From: Marinobacter salinus
GTDB lineage: Bacteria; Pseudomonadota; Gammaproteobacteria; Pseudomonadales; Oleiphilaceae
Assembly (NCBI RefSeq): GCF_001854125.1
Contig: NZ_CP017715.1
Coordinates: 2,046,001-2,110,000, forward strand
Reading direction: 5' to 3'
DNA length: 64,000 nt
In this document: positions 39,626 to 48,636 of the stretch, piece after piece
Position numbering within the stretch: the stretch's first letter is position 1
How the letters are laid out: every line of letters starts with the position of its first letter
Notes under the pieces: generated by a model
Databases searched by the model: none
What the model was told of the DNA's origin: nothing
The model's input: the letters and a program-made list of their open reading frames with translations, nothing else
Made by a program: the position numbers and the translations under genes

Positions 39626-40708
39626 TCAGTTCAGCCGGCTTTTTACCACGATGGTTGCGCCACTAAGTGTGAACAGCGCTGTCAGTGCCATGGGCCAGAG
39701 ATGAGCCGAAATAACATCGGCGGGAAGAGCCTTCATGAAGCTGCCCTGCACAATCACCAGAAAATGGGTCAGGGGTACGCCCTGCGCCACCCATTGCAGG
39801 ACATCGGGCATGTTCTCGACGGGCGTTGCGAAACCGGATACGAGAATCATGGGAACACCCAGTGCAAAGGCACCCAGAATGGCCTGCTGTTGGGTGTCTG
39901 CAATGGCAGACACCATCAAGCCGATACCCACCACCGAAAGAATGAACAACAACAGTGCGCCTGCCAGCCATACCAGGGTGCCGGTAAACGGTACCTGAAA
40001 CAGCACGATCGCGGCGGTGACCATGATGGTCCCCATCACGTAGCCGACCAGCACCGCGGGCAGGCATTTGGCGATAATGATTTCCAGGGGCGTGGTGGGT
40101 GACACCAGCAGTTGATCAAAGGTACCGAGTTCCCGCTCCCTGGAGATTGATAGCGCAGTGACCACCAAAGCTATGAACATGGACAGGATACCGGACAGCC
40201 CCGGCACGACGAACCAGCGGTATATCAGGTTGGGGTTGAACGCATGGCGCAGAACGACGGGTTCAAAGGTGCCACTCTGCCCCAGCGCAATTGTCTGCAG
40301 GTAGCCCAAGGCAACCTGCGCAGCATTCGCCCTCCGGCCATCCAGAAGCACCTGAACCGTTGCCGGCTTGCCCGCCAGGCGGTTCCGGGAAAAGTCTTCC
40401 GGAATATGCACAGCCAATAGCACTGATCCACGTTCCAGCAACCGCTCCTGTGCCTGGCTGTCACCAACGACCATAACCTCGCTGACAAAACTGGCGTGCT
40501 GTATATCGGCCACGAGATTCTGGGAGGCGGCGCCGGTGTCTTCGTTATAAACCGCCAGGGTCACATTCCTTACATCCAGCGTGGCAGCAAAGGAGAAGAT
40601 CAGAAGCTGCAGCATCGGCGGCAACACCAGAATGGCGCGCGCCCTGGGGTCCCTCAGCAAGCTCAGCAGCTCCTTTACGATTTGCGCCAACAGTCGCGAC
40701 CATTGCAT
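39626..40708 (-). CDS. ABC-2-type exporter permease (YbhR-like)
   Basis: A 360-residue inner-membrane protein: one N-terminal helix ('ARAILVLPPMLQLLIFSFAATLD', about 25-47), a large periplasmic domain (about 48-170), then five helices from about residue 175 on, the ABC-2 plan. 'ALSISRERELGTFDQLLVSPTTPLEIIIAKCLPA' is the characteristic cytoplasmic coupling segment. ATG 40708 lies directly after the stop of the preceding permease gene. Last gene of a four-gene exporter operon; the substrate is unknown, and E. coli YbhFSR relatives affect drug and cation export. Confidence 0.87.
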   Translation of the reverse strand: MQWSRLLAQIVKELLSLLRDPRARAILVLPPMLQLLIFSFAATLDVRNVTLAVYNEDTGAASQNLVADIQHASFVSEVMVVGDSQAQERLLERGSVLLAVHIPEDFSRNRLAGKPATVQVLLDGRRANAAQVALGYLQTIALGQSGTFEPVVLRHAFNPNLIYRWFVVPGLSGILSMFIALVVTALSISRERELGTFDQLLVSPTTPLEIIIAKCLPAVLVGYVMGTIMVTAAIVLFQVPFTGTLVWLAGALLLFILSVVGIGLMVSAIADTQQQAILGAFALGVPMILVSGFATPVENMPDVLQWVAQGVPLTHFLVIVQGSFMKALPADVISAHLWPMALTALFTLSGATIVVKSRLN

Positions 40709-40709
40709 C

Positions 40710-41807
40710 TCAGGACTCCAGGCTCTTGCGGGTTTTGGCCCGGGCGATAACAAACATCACGGCGCCAACGGCAAGCATTGCCAGCATGTCCCGGATCAGC
40801 AATGGCCAGATATCCCCAACCAGAAATACCGTGCGCAGGGAATCAATGAAGTATCGCGCCGGAATGATATGGGTGAGCAACCGGATAGGCGCGGGCATGG
40901 CATCGATCTCAAACAGGAACCCGGAGAGCAGGAAGGCCGGCAGAAATCCGGAAAAAAGCGCAGCCTGAGCAGCAATGAACTGATTCTTGGCCAGGGCGGA
41001 GATCACTAATCCCTGGCCGAGGGCAGGCACAAGGAAGCAGCTGGATAGCAGCATCAGCGTCCCCCAGCTCCCCCTCAGCGGCACGTCGAACACATTAATT
41101 GCCAGAACCGTACTGCCGAGGGTCGCAATCAGGCCCAGGCAAAAATACGGCACCAGTTTTCCCAGCAGGATCTCCGGGATGCGGGCTGGCGTAGACAGCA
41201 AGGCTTCCATGGTGCCTCGCTCCCATTCCCTGGCTACCACCAGGGCGGTTAGCAGGGTGCCGATCATGGTCATGATGATCGCTATGGCGCCGGGAATAAG
41301 GAAACGACGGGTTTCCACTTCCGGATTGAACCAGAAGCGGGATTCCAGATTCACGACAGCCTGGATGCCTCTGCCTGCCAACCAGTTACTAACGACCCCC
41401 CGGGTGTAACCGGCGACGAAATTAGCGGTGTTAGGCTGGGTTCCATCAGTGATCACCTGCAGTATCGGCTCACCCTGCTCAAGGCGTCGGTCGAAGTCGC
41501 CGGGAATCAGCACATACCCTTTGAGTTCGCCACTGACCAGGCGTGGCGTCACCTCGGCCCGATGCCGGGCAGGCAGCACACTGAAATAAGGTGTGCCGCT
41601 GAAACTCGCGGCCAGAGAGCGGGCCTGGGCGCTGTCGGACTGAACCACGACACCCAGGTGAACCTGCCTGATATCCAGCGAGACCGCATAGGCAAACAGG
41701 AACAGGAGAATCACGGGCAAGACAAACGCGATGAGAATGGCCGCCGGGTCCCGGAGAATCTGCAGACTTTCCTTTTTCATGAGCGCAAAGAGCCGGCGGC
41801 TATTCAT
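40710..41807 (-). CDS. ABC-2-type exporter permease (YbhS-like)
   Basis: A 365-residue permease, homologous in plan to its downstream neighbour: first helix 'AAILIAFVLPVILLFLFAYAVSLDI', periplasmic domain, then five helices with 'VVAREWERGTMEALLSTPARIPEILLGKLVPYF' as coupling segment. It overlaps the ATPase gene by eight bases. The two permeases probably form a heterodimer. ATG 41807 is preferred to the frame start at 41822. Confidence 0.87.
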   Translation of the reverse strand: MNSRRLFALMKKESLQILRDPAAILIAFVLPVILLFLFAYAVSLDIRQVHLGVVVQSDSAQARSLAASFSGTPYFSVLPARHRAEVTPRLVSGELKGYVLIPGDFDRRLEQGEPILQVITDGTQPNTANFVAGYTRGVVSNWLAGRGIQAVVNLESRFWFNPEVETRRFLIPGAIAIIMTMIGTLLTALVVAREWERGTMEALLSTPARIPEILLGKLVPYFCLGLIATLGSTVLAINVFDVPLRGSWGTLMLLSSCFLVPALGQGLVISALAKNQFIAAQAALFSGFLPAFLLSGFLFEIDAMPAPIRLLTHIIPARYFIDSLRTVFLVGDIWPLLIRDMLAMLAVGAVMFVIARAKTRKSLES

Positions 41808-43479
41808 CGTCCTGCGCCTCAATCAGATGAATGAACGCCTGTTCCATGCTGCCCTCACCGCCTGCCTGTGCCTTGAGATTATCGGGGCTGTCCAGGGCAA
41901 TAACGCGACCGCGATACATCAGGGCCACACGGTCACAATACTCCGCCTCATCCATGAAGTGCGTGGTGACCAGCACGGTAACGCCTTTGCTGACAAGGCC
42001 GTTGATGTGGGTCCAGAACTCCCGCCGGGTGATGGGATCGACACCGGAGGTGGGCTCATCAAGGAACAGAATCGGTGGCCTGTGCATGAGCGCGCAAGCC
42101 AGCGCGAGGCGCTGCTTGAAGCCCAGCGATAGCTGGTTCGGAGCACTGTCGAGCAAAGGTTCCAGCTGAAAGGTTGCGATCATTTCGGCGATACGCTGCT
42201 TTCTCTGCCGGCCGGAAAGGCCATAAACGCCAGCGCTGAACGCCAGGTTCTGGCGGACCGACAACAAACCGTACAGCGAAAACTTCTGGGCCATATAGCC
42301 CAGTTTCAGCTTGGCATCACTGGCCGACTTGCGCAGGTCCAGCCCCGCCACCCGCGCCTCCCCGCTACTGGGTTTAAGCAAACCGCACAGCATTTTGAAG
42401 GTAGTGGACTTGCCCGCACCGTTGGGCCCAAGCAGGCCGAAAATTTCACCCTTCCGCACGGTAAAACTGACATTGTCGGCGGCCACAAAGTCCCCGAATC
42501 GCCGGGTCAGTGCCTGGCACTCCACCATGGCGCCCTGCTCCGCCACGCCGGGCATCTGATCGGCCAGGGGCGAGTGGCCACCGGGACCGCCGCCCAGCAA
42601 GTCAATAAAGGCATCCTCAAAACGTGGAGCAACGGGCTCAGCCTCACCCAGATCCGCAAAAATTGTTTCCGGTACATTTTCGGCCAACACCACCCTAAGG
42701 CTGTCGCCTTCAATGGTGCCATCCCGGACCCCGGAGCGCTGAAGGACCTCAGCAAGCAGGCGTCGCTTGTCTCCGCTGCCCTTCAGGCGATAACACCGCC
42801 CGCGCAGCCGACCGGTCAGTTCCCCCGGCGGGCCACGGAAGCGCAGCTGCCCCTGATTCAGCAATAGCACATCCTCACACTGTTCCGCTTCTTCCAGATA
42901 AGCCGTTGCCCATAGCACCGCCATCCCCTCACCGGTAAGGGCCTGCACCATGCGCCAGAGATCCTGCCGGCTGACGGGATCGACCCCCACACCCGGCTCA
43001 TCCAGAAGCAGTACCCTGGGAGACGTAATCAGTGCACAAGCCAGTCCGAGTTTTTGTTTCATGCCACCGGAGAGCCGCCCGGCCAGGCGCCCGGTAAACG
43101 GACCAAGGCGGGTAAACTCAAGGAGCTTATCAAGGGTGTCGCGGTAGTCGGCCCGGGCAAGCCCCCTTAAATCAGCGTAGAGATCAAGGTTCTCGATCAC
43201 CGAGAGGTCTTCGTAGAGGCCAAAGCGCTGGGGCATATAGCCCACCGATTCGGCCAGGGCATCGCCGTCACGAATCGGGTCCAGCCCGGCAACACAAAGC
43301 TGCCCGCTGTCGGACTCGAGCAACCCGGCCATCAATCTCATAAGTGTGGTTTTGCCGGCGCCATCAGGCCCTACCAATCCGGTCAGCCTGCCCGGAGCAA
43401 TGTCACCGGAAATCCCATCAAGGGCCTTGGTTTTGCCAAAGGCCTTGTGAACATCCTTTAGCGTTATGGCCGCGTTCAT
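41800..43479 (-). CDS. Tandem ABC ATPase of the exporter (YbhF-like)
   Basis: A 559-residue protein with two ATP-binding domains. Domain 1: Walker A 'GPDGAGKTT', signature 'LSGGMKQKLGL', Walker B 'VLLLDEPGVGVDP'. Domain 2: Walker A 'GPNGAGKST', signature-like 'LSLGFKQRLAL' (L-S-L-G instead of L-S-G-G), Walker B 'ILFLDEPTSGVDP'. The fused double ATPase is typical of YbhF. It powers the two permeases encoded next. ATGA overlap with the preceding adaptor gene. Confidence 0.9.
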   Translation of the reverse strand: MNAAITLKDVHKAFGKTKALDGISGDIAPGRLTGLVGPDGAGKTTLMRLMAGLLESDSGQLCVAGLDPIRDGDALAESVGYMPQRFGLYEDLSVIENLDLYADLRGLARADYRDTLDKLLEFTRLGPFTGRLAGRLSGGMKQKLGLACALITSPRVLLLDEPGVGVDPVSRQDLWRMVQALTGEGMAVLWATAYLEEAEQCEDVLLLNQGQLRFRGPPGELTGRLRGRCYRLKGSGDKRRLLAEVLQRSGVRDGTIEGDSLRVVLAENVPETIFADLGEAEPVAPRFEDAFIDLLGGGPGGHSPLADQMPGVAEQGAMVECQALTRRFGDFVAADNVSFTVRKGEIFGLLGPNGAGKSTTFKMLCGLLKPSSGEARVAGLDLRKSASDAKLKLGYMAQKFSLYGLLSVRQNLAFSAGVYGLSGRQRKQRIAEMIATFQLEPLLDSAPNQLSLGFKQRLALACALMHRPPILFLDEPTSGVDPITRREFWTHINGLVSKGVTVLVTTHFMDEAEYCDRVALMYRGRVIALDSPDNLKAQAGGEGSMEQAFIHLIEAQDDE

Positions 43480-44456
43480 GACGCATCGAGGGTAATGGTC
43501 ACCGGCATACCCTGAAGCAGCCGTTCGTCGGAATCCTGAACAACTATGCGAAGCCGGTACACAAGTTCCGTTCGCAACTCCTCGGTCTGCACCGACTTGG
43601 GGGTAAATTCCGCGCGAGGAGACACAAATCCGATTTTTCCGGAATAAGACCGGTCGGCACTGTCCGTGGTTATGGTCACGGAAGTGCCCGGAGGTACCTC
43701 ACCAAGACGGGGCTCACTGACGTAGGCCCGAACATACACGGGATCCCCGAGGGACAGGCTAAAAACAGGGCTGCCTGGTTGCACCATGGCGCCGGGCTCG
43801 ACTACCCGGCTCAGAACCGTACCGTCGTCGGGCACCACCAGACGGGTATCAGACAGGGCGGTTTTTGTCTGGGCGGCCTCGGCTTCCGCCATGGCCAGCT
43901 GCGCCCTCGCTGCCTCTATATCCTGCTGGCGCGGCCCCTCTTCAAGCAGCGACAGCGTGGCCTTCGCAGCAGCCACCCGGGCCCTGGCCTCATCAAGCGC
44001 ATAGCGGGCGCTGTCCAGCGATTGCTGGCTCGTGGCACCGGCCTTTGCCAGCTCTCTGAGACGGGTAAACTCCCGCTGCCGATTTGCCAATACCGCCTCA
44101 GCCTGAAGCTCGATTTCACGGGCCTGTTCAATCTCCTGCGGACGACTTCCGGACTCAAGCTTGGCCAGCATGGCCCGCGCCTGCATTACCCGGGCTTCCG
44201 ACGCTCTCAAGGCATTCCGGAAAGGCTCTGGGTCCAGTTCCGCCACCAGCTGGCCAGCCTCCACCTGATCCCCCTCATCCGCGGCAAGCGAGGTTATGCG
44301 CCCGCCCTGCCGGAAGGCGAGGGAGAGCTCACGAATATCCACATTGCCATACAGGGTAAGCGGCCCATTGTCGGAGTTCTGATTGCGATACCAGCCGTAC
44401 ACCGCTGCTGAAATGACCGCGATGAGAACCAGAGCGATTAAGGTTTTTTTCACCAT
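43476..44456 (-). CDS. HlyD-family periplasmic adaptor (YbhG-like)
   Basis: A 326-residue membrane-anchored adaptor: N-terminal helix (residues 5-22), lipoyl half-motif 'LTLYGNVDIRELSLAFRQGGRITSLAADEGDQVEAGQLVAELD', a long coiled-coil hairpin (about 75-205, Ala/Glu/Arg rich), then the second lipoyl half and beta-barrel 'TRLVVPDDGTVLSRVVEPGAMVQPGSPVFSLSLGDPVYVRAYVSE'. It links the inner-membrane exporter to an outer-membrane channel. First gene of the four-gene operon. Confidence 0.88.
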   Translation of the reverse strand: MVKKTLIALVLIAVISAAVYGWYRNQNSDNGPLTLYGNVDIRELSLAFRQGGRITSLAADEGDQVEAGQLVAELDPEPFRNALRASEARVMQARAMLAKLESGSRPQEIEQAREIELQAEAVLANRQREFTRLRELAKAGATSQQSLDSARYALDEARARVAAAKATLSLLEEGPRQQDIEAARAQLAMAEAEAAQTKTALSDTRLVVPDDGTVLSRVVEPGAMVQPGSPVFSLSLGDPVYVRAYVSEPRLGEVPPGTSVTITTDSADRSYSGKIGFVSPRAEFTPKSVQTEELRTELVYRLRIVVQDSDERLLQGMPVTITLDAS

Positions 44457-44574
44457 CAGCCTCCACTTACCTCAGGCAATATCAATAAACGACTGTTTTT
44501 AACCATTACCGGTCAATCGTAGCCGACATTGTGATGAGACTGCCTTGATCCAACACAGCAGAGTTCACAAAAAA

Positions 44575-44595
44575 AGGCCGCTCTATGAGCGGCCT
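44575..44595 (-). terminator. Intrinsic terminator of the liv operon
   Basis: Arms AGGCCGCTC (44575-44583) and GAGCGGCCT (44587-44595) with a three-base loop. Read on the minus strand the stem is followed by TTTTTTT, a standard rho-independent terminator, 33 bases after the livM-like stop. Confidence 0.85.
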
Positions 44596-44627
44596 GTCAG
44601 GTTTCCTCGTTTTCTCGCGCTGTAGTC

Positions 44628-45623
44628 TTATCCCAGGTTCTTCTTCATGAACCTCTGGACTTCGCCGACAATACCGCTGCGGAACGCCAGCACCGTGAGT
44701 ACGAAGATGCCACCCAGGATCGGATCAACCCAGTCCCGGAGTGGACCCTGTGAAAGCTGGTACTCAATGTTAACCACGAAGGTGGCACCAACCACTGGCC
44801 CAAGCAAAGTACCCATACCGCCCACCAGAGTCATCAGGATGACTTCGCCGGACATGTGCCAGTGAGCATCATTCAGGGAGGCCAGCTGGAACACGACAGA
44901 TTTCATGGACCCTGCAAGGCCCGCCAGGGCCGCGGAAATCACGAACGCCAGGATCTTGTAGCGGTTGACGTTGTAACCCAGCGATACCGCGCGGGGCTCG
45001 TTCTGCTTGATCGATTTGAGCACCTGCCCGTAAGGGCTGCTTACGATGCGCTGCACCAACAGGTAACAGGCAATAAAGACAGCCAATACGAAATAGTACA
45101 TGTTGAGGTTGTCTTCCAGGTTGATCATCCCGAACAGCTCACCCCTGGGAATGCCGTGCATACCATCTTCACCGCCGGTGAATGACGACTGCACAAAGAA
45201 GAAGAAAACCAGTTGCGCCAGCGCCAGGGTTACCATGGCGAAGTAAATTCCCTGACGGCGAATCGACAACAGGGCAAAAGCGAGCCCCAACAGTGTTGCC
45301 AGCGCCGTGCCAGCAAGAATCCCGATTTCCGTAGTCAGGCCGGAGTAATTGCTGAGCAGATAGCCGGTGGTGTACCCGCCGGTCGCCAGGAACGCGGCGT
45401 GACCAAAGGACAGCAGCCCGGTAAAACCGAACAGCAGGTTGAATGCAACGGCGAAAAGCGCAAAACACAGAATCTTCATCAGGAAGACCGGATACATGAC
45501 AAATGGCGCCGCCACCAGGAGCAGAATCAGAACTCCGTTCAGTATCATTTTCTTGCGGTTTTCGGCGTTCTGTTGTTCCAGGATGGCCTTATGGACGTCG
45601 GTCTGATTAAAGGGCTGGTTCAT
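44628..45623 (-). CDS. livM: Branched-chain amino-acid-type ABC permease (LivM-like)
   Basis: A 331-residue inner-membrane permease with about eight to nine helices. 'NLLFGFTGLLSFGHAAFLATGGYTTGYLL' (about residues 62-90) is the family's hallmark, and 'SPYGQVLKSIKQNEPRAVSLGYNVNRYKILAFVISAALAGLAG' (about 193-235) is the EAA-like ATPase-coupling loop. Last gene of the transporter block, two bases after LivH. Substrate may be a branched-chain amino acid, urea, or an aromatic or short-chain acid; the neighbouring CoA ligase favours an organic acid. Confidence 0.9.
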   Translation of the reverse strand: MNQPFNQTDVHKAILEQQNAENRKKMILNGVLILLLVAAPFVMYPVFLMKILCFALFAVAFNLLFGFTGLLSFGHAAFLATGGYTTGYLLSNYSGLTTEIGILAGTALATLLGLAFALLSIRRQGIYFAMVTLALAQLVFFFFVQSSFTGGEDGMHGIPRGELFGMINLEDNLNMYYFVLAVFIACYLLVQRIVSSPYGQVLKSIKQNEPRAVSLGYNVNRYKILAFVISAALAGLAGSMKSVVFQLASLNDAHWHMSGEVILMTLVGGMGTLLGPVVGATFVVNIEYQLSQGPLRDWVDPILGGIFVLTVLAFRSGIVGEVQRFMKKNLG

Positions 45624-45625
45624 GA

Positions 45626-46513
45626 TTATGCCTCCTTACCAAACAGACCCGCAGGCCGGAACATCAGAACCACCACCATGACCAGGAAGATCACCGCAGA
45701 TGACGCGGGCGGGTAGAAGGTTTTAGTAAGCCCTTCAATCACGCCCATCAGGATACCGGTGATAATCGCCCCACCAATGGAGCCCATACCGCCGATGACG
45801 ACCACCGCAAACACCGTTATCAGAATGTGCGAGCCCATCACAGGCGTCACAGAGTAGATAGGTGCCGCCAAAACCCCGGCAAAAGCCGCGAGCATAACGC
45901 CAAACCCGTAAGTAAGGCTGATCAGCAGAGGTACGTTAATCCCGAAACCCTGCATCAGTTGCGAGTCCTCTGTTCCGGCTCGCAGATAGGCACCAAGCTT
46001 TGTCTTTTCGATCATAAACCAGGTACCGAAACACACCACCAGGGCAATCACGATCACCCAGGCACGGTAGTAAGGAAGGAACATGAACCCGAGGTTAATT
46101 CCTCCCTTGAACAGATCCGGCATGGAATAACGGAGTCCGGATACCCCGTAGATGTTTGTCAGCACACCCTGAATCAGCAGGGCAGCGCCAAAAGTCAGCA
46201 GCAGACTGTAAATGTGGTCCTGACCGGCAATTCGCCGGAGCAGAAAATACTCGACCAGCACACCCACAACGCCAACAAGCAGCGGTGCGAGGAAAAGAGC
46301 GACCCAATAGTTGACACCCAGAGTGTCGAAAAGGATGACGGTGGCCATGGCACCGAGCATGTACATTGCCCCGTGGGCAAAGTTAATAATCTTGAGCAGA
46401 CCGAAAATAACGGCCAACCCGAGACTCAACAGCGCATAGAAGGCGCCGTTAATGACCCCGATCAAAAGCTGACCAGACAGCACAGCCAGGGGGACACCAA
46501 AAATCATGGACAT
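45626..46513 (-). CDS. livH: Branched-chain amino-acid-type ABC permease (LivH-like)
   Basis: A 295-residue permease. 'VINGAFYALLSLGLAVIFGLLKIINFAHGAMYMLGAM' (about residues 18-55) is the LivH start, and 'TKLGAYLRAGTEDSQLMQGFGINVPLLISLTYGFGVMLAAFAG' (about 185-225) is the coupling region. ATG 46513 follows GGAGTGAGC; a frame from 46603 that reaches into the intergenic hairpin is rejected. It lies after the solute-binding gene, separated from it by a long hairpin. Confidence 0.9.
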   Translation of the reverse strand: MSMIFGVPLAVLSGQLLIGVINGAFYALLSLGLAVIFGLLKIINFAHGAMYMLGAMATVILFDTLGVNYWVALFLAPLLVGVVGVLVEYFLLRRIAGQDHIYSLLLTFGAALLIQGVLTNIYGVSGLRYSMPDLFKGGINLGFMFLPYYRAWVIVIALVVCFGTWFMIEKTKLGAYLRAGTEDSQLMQGFGINVPLLISLTYGFGVMLAAFAGVLAAPIYSVTPVMGSHILITVFAVVVIGGMGSIGGAIITGILMGVIEGLTKTFYPPASSAVIFLVMVVVLMFRPAGLFGKEA

Positions 46514-46568
46514 GTTGCTCACTCCAAAAGCAGCGCAAACGTGATATCTGGACTCATCGTTGCGGGTT

Positions 46569-46607
46569 CCCGGTGTATCCCCGCCAGGCTGGCGGGGATA
46601 CACCGGG
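46569..46607 (-). promoter_or_regulatory. 19-base-pair perfect hairpin between LivK-like and LivH-like genes
   Basis: Arms 46569-46587 and 46589-46607 pair perfectly around one base (stem CCCGGTGTATCCCCGCCAG). No T-run follows on the minus strand, so it is more likely an mRNA-end stabiliser or attenuator than a full terminator. Such stems after solute-binding genes are known to raise the binding protein level over the permeases. Confidence 0.7.
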
Positions 46608-46617
46608 GGTTACGCTC

Positions 46618-47832
46618 TTACTTGCTGGTTACCAACGGGCACTTGCTCTCGGAGAGCGGACGATAGGCTTCGTCGGCCGGGATGGTGCGAAGAATCTTGT
46701 ACAGATCCCACTCACCCGTGGACTCGTCCGGAGTCTTCACTTCCGCCAGGAACATGTCATGCACCATACGACCATCAACGCGGATTTTACCGTTCTTGGC
46801 GAACATGTCGTTGATCGGCGTGTCCATCATTTGCTTGCGCACAGTCTGGGCATCGTCTGAATCAGTCGCATCAACCGCCTTCAGGTACTGCATGGTGCTG
46901 GAGTAGATACCGGCATGAACCATGGTCGGCCGCGCACCGGTTTCCTCGAAGAAGCGGTCAGACCAGGCACGGGTCTCATCGTTCATATCCCAGTACCAGC
47001 CAGTTGTCAGCTGGATACCCTGAGCAGCTTCAACACCCAGTGCTTTAACATCGGTCAGGAACAGCAACAAGGCGGCAAGGGTCTGGCCGGACTGGGTCAC
47101 ACCGAACTCACTGGCTGTGTTGATAGCGTTGGTGGTGTCCGCACCGGCGTTTGCCAGGGCAACCACGTCGGCACCAGAGGCCTGGGCCTGAAGAATGAAG
47201 GACGAGAAATCAGGTGTCGGGAACGGGTGCCGCAGCGTACCGATCACTTCACCACCGTTGGCCTCGACCACTCGGGTAACGTCCCCTTCCAGGGCGTGAC
47301 CAAAAGCGTAATCCGCCGTGAGGATGTACCAGGTCTTGCCACCCTCTTTGACAACAGCGCTTGCAGTACCGTTGGCCAGCGGGTAGGTGTCGTACACGTA
47401 GTGAATGTGGTTCGGCGTGCAGTGCTCATTGGTGATGCTGGAAGCAGCGGAGCCGGAAATGATGCCCAGCTTGTCATTCTCTTCGAGGATGTCACTGACG
47501 GCGATGGAAACTGAAGAAGCCACAAGGCCCGCAACCAGGTCCACGTTGTCGTTTTCGACCCAGCGACGAACGGTACTGGAAGCAACATCTGCACTGTTGC
47601 GATCATCGGCGCTGACAACTTCGATCTTTGTACCATTTACCTTGCCGCCGAAGTCGGCAATGGCCATTTCCACGGCTTTAAGGCCATTCGGCCCAGCGAG
47701 ATCCCGGTAGGTGCCGGACATGTCCGCCAGATAACCGATCTTGACGGTATCGTTCGACATTGCGGCCTGGGCACCACTGGCCATCATGGCTGAGGCAACG
47801 GCTGAGGTCAGAAGCTTTTTCATCATTGTCAT
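46618..47832 (-). CDS. Periplasmic solute-binding protein of a Liv-type transporter
   Basis: A 404-residue secreted protein (signal peptide about residues 1-24, 'MTMMKKLLTSAVASAMMASGAQAA'). Type I two-lobed fold: 'TVKIGYLADMSGTYRDLAGPNGLKAVEMAIADFGGKVNGTKIEVVSADDRNSADVASSTVRRWVENDNVDLVAG'. The longer-than-LivK size and 'FLTDVKALGVEAAQGIQLTTGWYWDMN' resemble binding proteins for aromatic or other organic acids and amides. GGAG precedes ATG 47832. It binds the ligand for LivH and LivM. Confidence 0.88.
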   Translation of the reverse strand: MTMMKKLLTSAVASAMMASGAQAAMSNDTVKIGYLADMSGTYRDLAGPNGLKAVEMAIADFGGKVNGTKIEVVSADDRNSADVASSTVRRWVENDNVDLVAGLVASSVSIAVSDILEENDKLGIISGSAASSITNEHCTPNHIHYVYDTYPLANGTASAVVKEGGKTWYILTADYAFGHALEGDVTRVVEANGGEVIGTLRHPFPTPDFSSFILQAQASGADVVALANAGADTTNAINTASEFGVTQSGQTLAALLLFLTDVKALGVEAAQGIQLTTGWYWDMNDETRAWSDRFFEETGARPTMVHAGIYSSTMQYLKAVDATDSDDAQTVRKQMMDTPINDMFAKNGKIRVDGRMVHDMFLAEVKTPDESTGEWDLYKILRTIPADEAYRPLSESKCPLVTSK

Positions 47833-47913
47833 TGTTGTATCTCCGCTACTGTGTTGCGTTAGTTCGGGTTTATTGTTGCTCTTGTTTTGCTTTTCGCTCT
47901 TACCTATCCGGGA

Positions 47914-48636
47914 TCAAACACCCAAATAGCTGTCCAGCACCGATTGTTTGGCACTCAGCTCATCGGCACGGACTTCTTCCACAATCTGCCCGTGTTCGAC
48001 GACATAGTGTCGGTCAGCCAGGGGCGCTGCGAAGTGGAAATTCTGTTCTACAAGGACGATGGTCAGCCCCTTCTCTTTAAGCTTGACCAGCACTTTCCCC
48101 AGCATCTCGACGATGACCGGGGCCAGCCCCTCGGTAATCTCATCCAGCAGCAGCATGTTTGCGCCGGTGCGAAGGATCCGGGCCAGGGCCAGCATTTGCT
48201 GTTCACCGCCTGACAGCTTGGTGCCCTGGCTGAATCTGCGCTCGTAAAGGTTGGGGAACATGGTGTAGATTTCTTCCAGGCTCATACCACCACTGCGCAC
48301 GACGGGTGGCAGCGTGAGGTTTTCCTGGACGCTGAGTGCGGAAAAAATGCCCCGATGCTCGGGGCAATACCCGACACCCAACCTGGCAATATGGTGCGGC
48401 GCACAGGCCATGGTCTCTTCACCATTGATCATGATTGAGCCGGTACGCCGCCCCACCATGTTCATGATCGATTTCAGCGTCGTGCTGCGGCCGGCACCGT
48501 TACGGCCCAGCAGAGTAACCAGCTCGCCCCGGTGTACCACCAGGTCGATGCCGTGAAGGATATGGGACTCGCCATAAAAGGCATGCAGGCCGGAAACGCG
48601 CAGCTGTTCGTATTCTTTGTCGGGACGCGAGCTCAT
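47914..48636 (-). CDS. livF: Liv-type ABC ATPase (LivF-like)
   Basis: A 240-residue ATPase. Walker A reads 'GRNGAGRST' with Arg in the place of the usual Lys, a change I believe also occurs in other LivF relatives; signature 'LSGGEQQMLALARIL'; Walker B 'MLLLDEITEGLAP', with Ile-Thr-Glu in place of Pro-Thr-Gln; switch His in 'VEQNFHFA' is replaced by an Asn-Phe-His arrangement. It overlaps LivG-like by four bases. It works with LivG-like to drive the permeases. Confidence 0.9.
   Translation of the reverse strand: MSSRPDKEYEQLRVSGLHAFYGESHILHGIDLVVHRGELVTLLGRNGAGRSTTLKSIMNMVGRRTGSIMINGEETMACAPHHIARLGVGYCPEHRGIFSALSVQENLTLPPVVRSGGMSLEEIYTMFPNLYERRFSQGTKLSGGEQQMLALARILRTGANMLLLDEITEGLAPVIVEMLGKVLVKLKEKGLTIVLVEQNFHFAAPLADRHYVVEHGQIVEEVRADELSAKQSVLDSYLGV

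Noticed and set aside
45827..46666. Long plus-strand frames opposite the liv genes
   Set aside because: Antisense shadows with Gln/His-rich composition; no binding sites or motifs.
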